DNA of 64,000 bases from the NCBI RefSeq assembly GCF_024753145.1, contig NZ_JANUGU010000006.1, forward strand, positions 1-64,000. Reading direction: 5' to 3'. Within the stretch, counting starts at the first letter, position 1. The number at the start of each line of letters is the position of its first letter. The stretch is from Massilia terrae. Its GTDB lineage: Bacteria; Pseudomonadota; Gammaproteobacteria; Burkholderiales; Burkholderiaceae_D. Under the pieces are notes generated by a model. The model made no database searches. It had not been told where the DNA came from and was given only the letters and a program-made list of their open reading frames with translations. Shown here in pieces: positions 60,801 through 64,000 of the stretch. Made by a program: the position numbers and the translations under genes.

Positions 60801-61291
60801 GTCGGCAGCTCTTTGGGCAAGCCTTCAATAGCGTAGCGCCGCTCTTCTCCGTCATGGGCGATCCGCAGGTACGCCGAGTCGTGCGTCCTCGCCAATGCAT
60901 ACCCGTGCCCCCTGGGCTCGTCCGGCTGGTGCAGTTCACGCACCGCGGTGCGCAGCGCGTCACTTATGAGGTCGTACACCGGCTTGAAATCGAGGGTCTT
61001 TTCGCTGATCACAAACCGCGCCCCGCGGCTTGCTCCCGCTTCCACCTTGTCGTTGTACCGCACCACTGCGGCCCGGATCGAGGCCACCGTTCCCAACCCA
61101 CTACAGCAGCGGCGTAGATTCTGCAGCGCGACCTGACGGCCCGCAAAGAGCGGAATGCGGCCGACGGAGCGGTACCCCATCAGAACGACCGGAGCATTTG
61201 CCAGCGAGGTTTCGCCCAACTCGTAGTGCAAAAAGGCGCACAGCAGGTCCAGACGCTCCAGGCCGAGTTCGGCTAGTCGTTGCGGGTTCAA
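57830..61291 (-). CDS. DinG/XPD-like superfamily II helicase of the pPIWI-RE island
   Basis: 1153-residue helicase. After an N-terminal domain of about 230 residues come Walker A GLPGAGKTT (242-250), four cysteines C335, C355, C375 and C381 in the position of the Fe-S cluster of XPD/DinG helicases, the DEAD box FDEADSAQQ (D432-D435), SAT motif VLLTSATSF and motif VI QTIGRAMRNG (about 1043-1052). A short in-frame HAHAHAH repeat lies in the middle. It should unwind DNA or R-loops for the PIWI/nuclease pair. It overlaps the upstream gene by 4 nt and abuts pPIWI-RE with no gap. Confidence 0.85.
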   Translation of the reverse strand: MNPQRLAELGLERLDLLCAFLHYELGETSLANAPVVLMGYRSVGRIPLFAGRQVALQNLRRCCSGLGTVASIRAAVVRYNDKVEAGASRGARFVISEKTLDFKPVYDLISDALRTAVRELHQPDEPRGHGYALARTHDSAYLRIAHDGEERRYAIEGLPKELPTPAKHRARTGTRTAALSIPWADLLQEAEQMDEIDRKLAVKRSGNWAARMQDIRLTAPGVDGKLLTEDDITLAGIKHLIGLPGAGKTTLLVCLLRYLGTRHIKTAVFFPSIEVCRQYLEDLQRYGVNVGLLVGQSADTKERHAFKLGESLATGDPLRGFGRSTPSAPLFEGVCALPRLTNAPAEVFSIDDQYCRDVLQAPEGLPGAKLTPHLCPAWSVCSRNRAARSLPNADVWLGHIRSADTRVPVHTSDFDERYFELIAREFDAVIFDEADSAQQALDMMGVSQLKLSGYRYSFHESLQNVSLRMIAAGANARLRDQSYAQFAIECAEFEKLNVTLMSAIHRLDEKLRRTLSGLLLTPLRVIGDWLTPTRQTALNPDAAYKDAQARAKEALSFVWEDAAISAFQARRSEARARERNTDKWRRIADALQRPMQEVANDADSLQAALAMWLNAGSQADRIEQENAIEGTLGPYLRSVDSARRTLLVRLLIAVTFTVLCYRRLSYRLNELSREGVIDAIRLDERCSEHLLTACPDNLLGSLSGVRFFVGDRADAKPGDEEGVQLQYVVFSGAPRAFMYRLHEWNTFHDTHAHAHAHAPAVLLTSATSFMPASPAFHIDVTPSYLLRRQAPYVSASASYYAFRPIPDPDVPDQAPLRYSGVRAEAVRMANLRKMVSALLEGGPIQSRVATDCAQFDVRHGIRRKAAFVVNSYDHCVALKRFIDQKFAHWGERTVAVVKEIPDDEVARGFVTASMVEALGDEDDWDLLIFPLGALGRGTNIVFSSGPRQRDATIGTLYFLTRPHPSPDDLGFLVSMGARATMRFDAAELGGIDRLDDCADELRRARGGLYRDVGHLLRHPLYARSLRRDLFTPFTANVAVPLLQTIGRAMRNGCPAQCFFVDRAWAENSGTGGTDNDSTSMLVQLRTILEEGCQSADPQEALLFRELYGPFLEPFQQMAGLSTGANSRGPDEDEAGLADVSPLWAAESPVNEEH

Positions 61292-62757
61292 AAGGGACTC
61301 TCCAGTGATTTCATCAGCTCGTGCACGGACATAAAGCGCAGGGGCAATGGGCCGCTGTAGCGTTGCCGGACGATGTCCAGGTAGCCGTGAAAGCGCGCGA
61401 GGGCCTGGTCGTTGATGGCGATGATTCGCGTCGGATAGCTCGCAAGACCTCCTACGTTGGCGGTAAGAGCGGCCGCCAGCACGAACGGGTTTGCATAGCT
61501 CTTGACGTCCACCCCCACCGCGCCACCGTCCAGGCTAATGTCGCATGCGTCGCGGTCTGGGTAGGGGCGCGGCGATAGCCCAAACTTTTGCGCCTTCCGG
61601 TACAGTGCTACTTCATCCAGGCCGGGCGCCACCCAGTACAGAAGAACGTGCGGACGGGCGATCAGGGTCTCCGGCCCGGTAGGGTGGGCGATGCTTTCGA
61701 CGGGCTTATCGAACCGTGAACATTGGACGATGGTGCAGGCGACCAAGGATTCGACGCTTGGGGAGCGCCGCATCGGCACGCCGCATGCGGAACAGAGGTG
61801 TAGTTGCCCATGGATGAGGTGACGGGGGCCAACAGGTTCGTAACAGCTGAGTAGGAAGCCGAGAGCTGCCTGCAGGTTGGTCTCTCGCACGAAATCACGC
61901 AATTGAGCCGTGGTCGTAACGGGGTGCTCCGTGATCCAGAGCCGTAGGTCCGCGTACGCTTCATCTTGACGACCGACTAGCTGCTCGCTTGCGCTGCGCA
62001 AGGCATCGAAGGCGAGCTGCTCGCGAAGGTCCAGCTCAGACGACGATTGCCGGGCCAGTTCGGCACAATCCAACGTCGGAATACGGCGGTCGGGATCGAG
62101 AAGCAACAAACCGGCGTAAGGAAAGTCGCGATAGTCAAACACTGCAAGGCCAAACGTCGCACTGGTAAGCGGCGAGCGGGAGAGAGCTAGTAGCTGATGC
62201 ACCGAGCCAAGTGGGTTATCTTGGCCTTCCTGCAAAAACAGTGCTGCCAAGAGCAGCATGGCCTGCGTTAGCCGCTGGCTCATCGAGTCGTCCTGGACCA
62301 ACACGGCCCCGCGCTTGGCATGGCCAAACTGCTCGACGATGCCGGCGGCGAGTAGCTGGACGGCAATCGTAGCCATCTCGACTCGCTGAAGTTCGGTCGC
62401 ATCGATCCTGGGCTTGGCCTGGACTGCGGATGTGGCAAGCTCGGGCAGATGCTTGGCCAAGTAGTCGGTCGAATGCTCCTTGAACCGCTCGGCGACATCC
62501 TCCCGCTTCCACCCTTGCGTAACCAGGTAGCGGGCAGCGAGCAGGCGCACCAGATGGTCCCAAGTGAATCGCTTACGGTCCGCAGGTGGAAGGATACCCC
62601 GCGCGCGGTAACTCATGACAACAGTTCGCGTGGACTCGGGCAGATATACGTCGTTATCTATAGGGAAGTTCAACGAAAGCTGGGTCGCTTTTCGCACGAG
62701 CTCATCCATAGAACCACGCCATTCACGCTCGAACTGCAGGGCCTCGGGAAGTCGCAT
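61288..62757 (-). CDS. pPIWI-RE-associated PD-(D/E)xK nuclease with MerR-like HTH
   Basis: 489-residue first gene of the island. Residues 40-90 resemble a MerR-type helix-turn-helix (RTVVMSYRARGILPPADRKRF...WDHLVRLLAARYLVTQGW). A zinc-ribbon-like set C322, C325, C341, C346 follows, then a restriction-endonuclease-like core with D406/D410 and VDVK (D417, K419) in DISLDGGAVGVDVKSYANP. It matches the REase partner of pPIWI-RE helicase islands. The HTH suggests that it may also regulate its own promoter, where inverted repeats are present. The frame starts at 62757; the next gene overlaps by 4 nt. Confidence 0.8.
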   Translation of the reverse strand: MRLPEALQFEREWRGSMDELVRKATQLSLNFPIDNDVYLPESTRTVVMSYRARGILPPADRKRFTWDHLVRLLAARYLVTQGWKREDVAERFKEHSTDYLAKHLPELATSAVQAKPRIDATELQRVEMATIAVQLLAAGIVEQFGHAKRGAVLVQDDSMSQRLTQAMLLLAALFLQEGQDNPLGSVHQLLALSRSPLTSATFGLAVFDYRDFPYAGLLLLDPDRRIPTLDCAELARQSSSELDLREQLAFDALRSASEQLVGRQDEAYADLRLWITEHPVTTTAQLRDFVRETNLQAALGFLLSCYEPVGPRHLIHGQLHLCSACGVPMRRSPSVESLVACTIVQCSRFDKPVESIAHPTGPETLIARPHVLLYWVAPGLDEVALYRKAQKFGLSPRPYPDRDACDISLDGGAVGVDVKSYANPFVLAAALTANVGGLASYPTRIIAINDQALARFHGYLDIVRQRYSGPLPLRFMSVHELMKSLESPF

Positions 62758-62762
62758 GTGAG

Positions 62763-62806
62763 TATGATATGGTATCGTACCTAGGTATCATATAATACTT
62801 CATACC
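62763..62806. promoter_or_regulatory. Candidate operator upstream of the pPIWI-RE operon
   Basis: Just upstream of the nuclease start codon: TATGATA (62763-62769) mirrored by TATCATA (62786-62792), enclosing the smaller palindrome GGTA-TCG-TACC (62771-62781), with a further CATACC at 62801-62806. AT-rich sequence TATAAT lies within (62791-62796). The nested symmetry so close to the start suggests a repressor site, perhaps for the HTH-bearing first gene product. Confidence 0.55.
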
Positions 62807-63337
62807 GAAAGTAAGCAGCGTGATTTCCGCAGGTCATTGCATCAAAAGCGCAGCCCTCCAATGATGCGCGACCTCCTCATTTTCAAGGCCTTGTCCGAAA
62901 TGGACGCGCGACAGTGAACTGGGGGGTCACCCATGGGGTCTTTTATCAGCTAGTCCGACCCCAGTCCCATCACCGCTACTGAATCTCAAGATGGACGCCG
63001 CCTGCGCCAAAAGTCGGCCCCGAACGCTAGGTCCCGATAACCTGCTCCCTCACGGCGGCCTTCACGGGCTTCTGGGGGAAGCGATGGGGCGGCTTAGCAG
63101 CCAAAGCCAGCACCCCGTCAAGAAAGAGCACTAGGTCGGCGTCGCGTAAACGCCAATTCCAGTGCCTCGATGGACCTCGTAATCGCGGCGCATGACCAAA
63201 GACTCGGCAGGCCATGATGGATGAATGGTCGGCATCGATGATGCAGCGGGCTCGACCCTATACGTCGGGCGATTAGGCATACAGCGCGAGCTCGACCGGA
63301 TATGGTTGCGTAAAGATAATTTCAGCAGTATTGTTGG
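62807..63337. other. Gap between pPIWI-RE operon and dCTP deaminase gene
   Basis: About 530 nt with no recognisable protein gene; a 62-codon frame on the minus strand (63027-63215) gives no known product. In Vibrio cholerae and related systems a small regulatory RNA (AvcI) is encoded just upstream of the deaminase gene, so this stretch is a candidate location, but no specific RNA structure was established here. Confidence 0.35.
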
Positions 63338-63352
63338 TGAAATGTCATTTCA
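63338..63352. promoter_or_regulatory. 15-bp palindrome before the dCTP deaminase gene
   Basis: TGAAATG-T-CATTTCA is a perfect inverted repeat ending 9 nt before the start codon, in a strongly AT-rich leader. It could be an operator or a small hairpin that limits translation; no Shine-Dalgarno sequence is visible in this leader. Confidence 0.5.
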
Positions 63353-63361
63353 AATATATTT

Positions 63362-64000
63362 ATGAACTCTGCCGCCACGAACAGCTCTCGCGCCCAAGCC
63401 CCAGGGAAAGCAAACGACAATCAGAGCTCTAATACCGACCTCCGAAAGATTCTAGAAGGGAGGCATTCGAAAGAACTCGTCCTTGCTTTTGCAGGTCCGA
63501 TTGGTTGCGGTACAGGATTAGTGGTCAGTGAAGCACGTGCGACTTTAGAAGGCATCGGATATGAAGTTCATGTGATCAAACTGAGCAACATCATCGAAGC
63601 CCATATTGCCAAAGGCACCATTCAAGTCGACCCAACGATTTACGCCAAGAAGTCCCGTCTGGTCGCCAAAACCATGCGATTGCAAGATGGGGGCAATTTA
63701 CTTCGCACCTTAAGTACCAGTCGGCTAGCAGAATTTGCAATCGAAGAGCTTTATCTTCGACGTCGCGAGCAGATGAAGGCACAGGACTATACCGGCGATC
63801 CCCGCGACTATGTGCCGCCGCGAACCGCGTACCTTATCGATCAGATCAAACATCCAGACGAAGTTCTCATGCTTCGGACCGTCTATCGAAAGCTCTTTCA
63901 CCTCGTTGGAGTCATTAGCGTTGCTGAACGCCGGCGGTCACGGCTGCAATCCGATCTGCGCGCTGATCCCTCTGAACTTTCGGATCTTATGGAGCGCGAC
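63362..64000 (+). CDS. Anti-phage dCTP deaminase (DCD/AvcD family), 5-prime part
   Basis: Open frame of 213 codons running off the window. The visible N-terminal P-loop-kinase-like domain has ELVLAFAGPIGCGTGLVVSEARATLEGIGYEVHVIKLS, LAEFAIEELYLRR and the near-diagnostic RTAYLIDQIKHPDEVLMLRTVYRKLFHLVGV. These match the N-terminal half of phage-defence dCTP/CMP deaminases, which deplete dCTP during infection; the deaminase zinc domain (HAE, PCxxC) should follow beyond the edge. The start at 63362 lacks a clear ribosome binding site. A neighbouring inhibitory small RNA is possible by analogy with AvcID. Confidence 0.82.
   Translation, partial: MNSAATNSSRAQAPGKANDNQSSNTDLRKILEGRHSKELVLAFAGPIGCGTGLVVSEARATLEGIGYEVHVIKLSNIIEAHIAKGTIQVDPTIYAKKSRLVAKTMRLQDGGNLLRTLSTSRLAEFAIEELYLRRREQMKAQDYTGDPRDYVPPRTAYLIDQIKHPDEVLMLRTVYRKLFHLVGVISVAERRRSRLQSDLRADPSELSDLMERD

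Larger units (their letters stand above)
42806..64000 (+). mobile_element. Tn7-like transposon in attTn7 (right end to window edge)
   Basis: Begins at a TGTGG terminus 26 nt past glmS and continues beyond the window. It carries tnsABCD, a second tniQ, Shedu, an Hcp/Tai4/Tae4 module, a pPIWI-RE island and a dCTP-deaminase-type defence gene. The predicted 5-bp target duplication is TCAGG (42801-42805), to be matched at the left end outside the window. The tns genes are transcribed away from glmS, as in Tn7, but 4 kb of cargo lies between the right end and tnsA, unlike Tn7. Base composition of the tns block is visibly more AT-rich than the core genome. tnsE-like and Cas genes are not seen. Confidence 0.9.

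Noticed and set aside
63027..63215. 62-codon minus-strand frame upstream of the deaminase gene
   Set aside because: No recognisable product, no ribosome binding site noticed, composition typical of noncoding GC-rich DNA.
42806..64000. CRISPR-associated transposon
   Set aside because: No cas genes and no CRISPR array are visible; TniQ and TnsD are accounted for by a Tn7-like element. The remaining cargo outside the window was not seen.

Overview
The window looks like a chromosomal segment of a Betaproteobacterium of the order Burkholderiales, most likely Oxalobacteraceae (Massilia-like). The grounds are gene order (mnmG-rsmG-parA-parB followed by the complete F1Fo ATP synthase operon, and glmU/glmS nearby), high GC, and many copies of a GC-rich palindromic repeat between genes. 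The genus is inference from gene content; no search was run.

Positions 1-42779 are core chromosome. They hold ompW with a perfect FNR/ANR box; a glutathione peroxidase/CoA-binding pair; a periplasmic amidase; atpIBEFHAGDC (minus strand); parAB; rsmG-mnmG with three parS sites just upstream of mnmG; a TauE-type exporter; a branched-chain amino-acid type ABC transporter (binding protein, LivH, LivM, LivG, LivF); a GMC oxidoreductase and an MTA/SAH nucleosidase that diverge from a roughly 500-bp imperfect palindrome; alanine dehydrogenase; proline-oxidising PutA with an Lrp-type regulator; a LysR regulator; an SRPBCC/ArsR operon with its operators; chaB, ferredoxin, coaD, rsmD, a lipoprotein, glmU, an ABC pair whose ATPase has degenerate catalytic motifs, an Lrp regulator and glmS.

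From 42806 to the end of the window there is a Tn7-like transposon inserted in the classical attTn7 site, 26 nt after the glmS stop codon. Its right end is visible: TGTGG followed by three tandem 20-bp TnsB-type sites resembling those of Tn7. The element encodes TnsA, TnsB, TnsC and TnsD (plus strand) and a second, oppositely oriented TniQ/TnsD-family protein. The cargo is rich in conflict systems: a Shedu (SduA) nuclease; an Hcp-Rap1a/Tai4-Tae4 type VI secretion effector/immunity module; a three-gene prokaryotic PIWI island (PD-(D/E)xK/HTH protein, DinG-like helicase with four candidate cluster cysteines, pPIWI-RE protein); and the first 213 codons of an anti-phage dCTP-deaminase-type protein running off the right edge. 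The left end of the element is not in the window.

The most provocative arrangement is the second tniQ gene lying directly downstream of, and co-oriented with, the pPIWI-RE operon. It suggests, as a hypothesis only, either a defence island riding with its own targeting factor or a functional link between a PIWI protein and transposon target selection, by analogy with TniQ in CRISPR-associated transposons. Secondary points of interest are the large palindrome with DnaA-box-like motifs at 24.84-25.34 kb, parS and other replication/segregation-type repeats at 12-18 kb, and the ATPase-dead ABC subunit.
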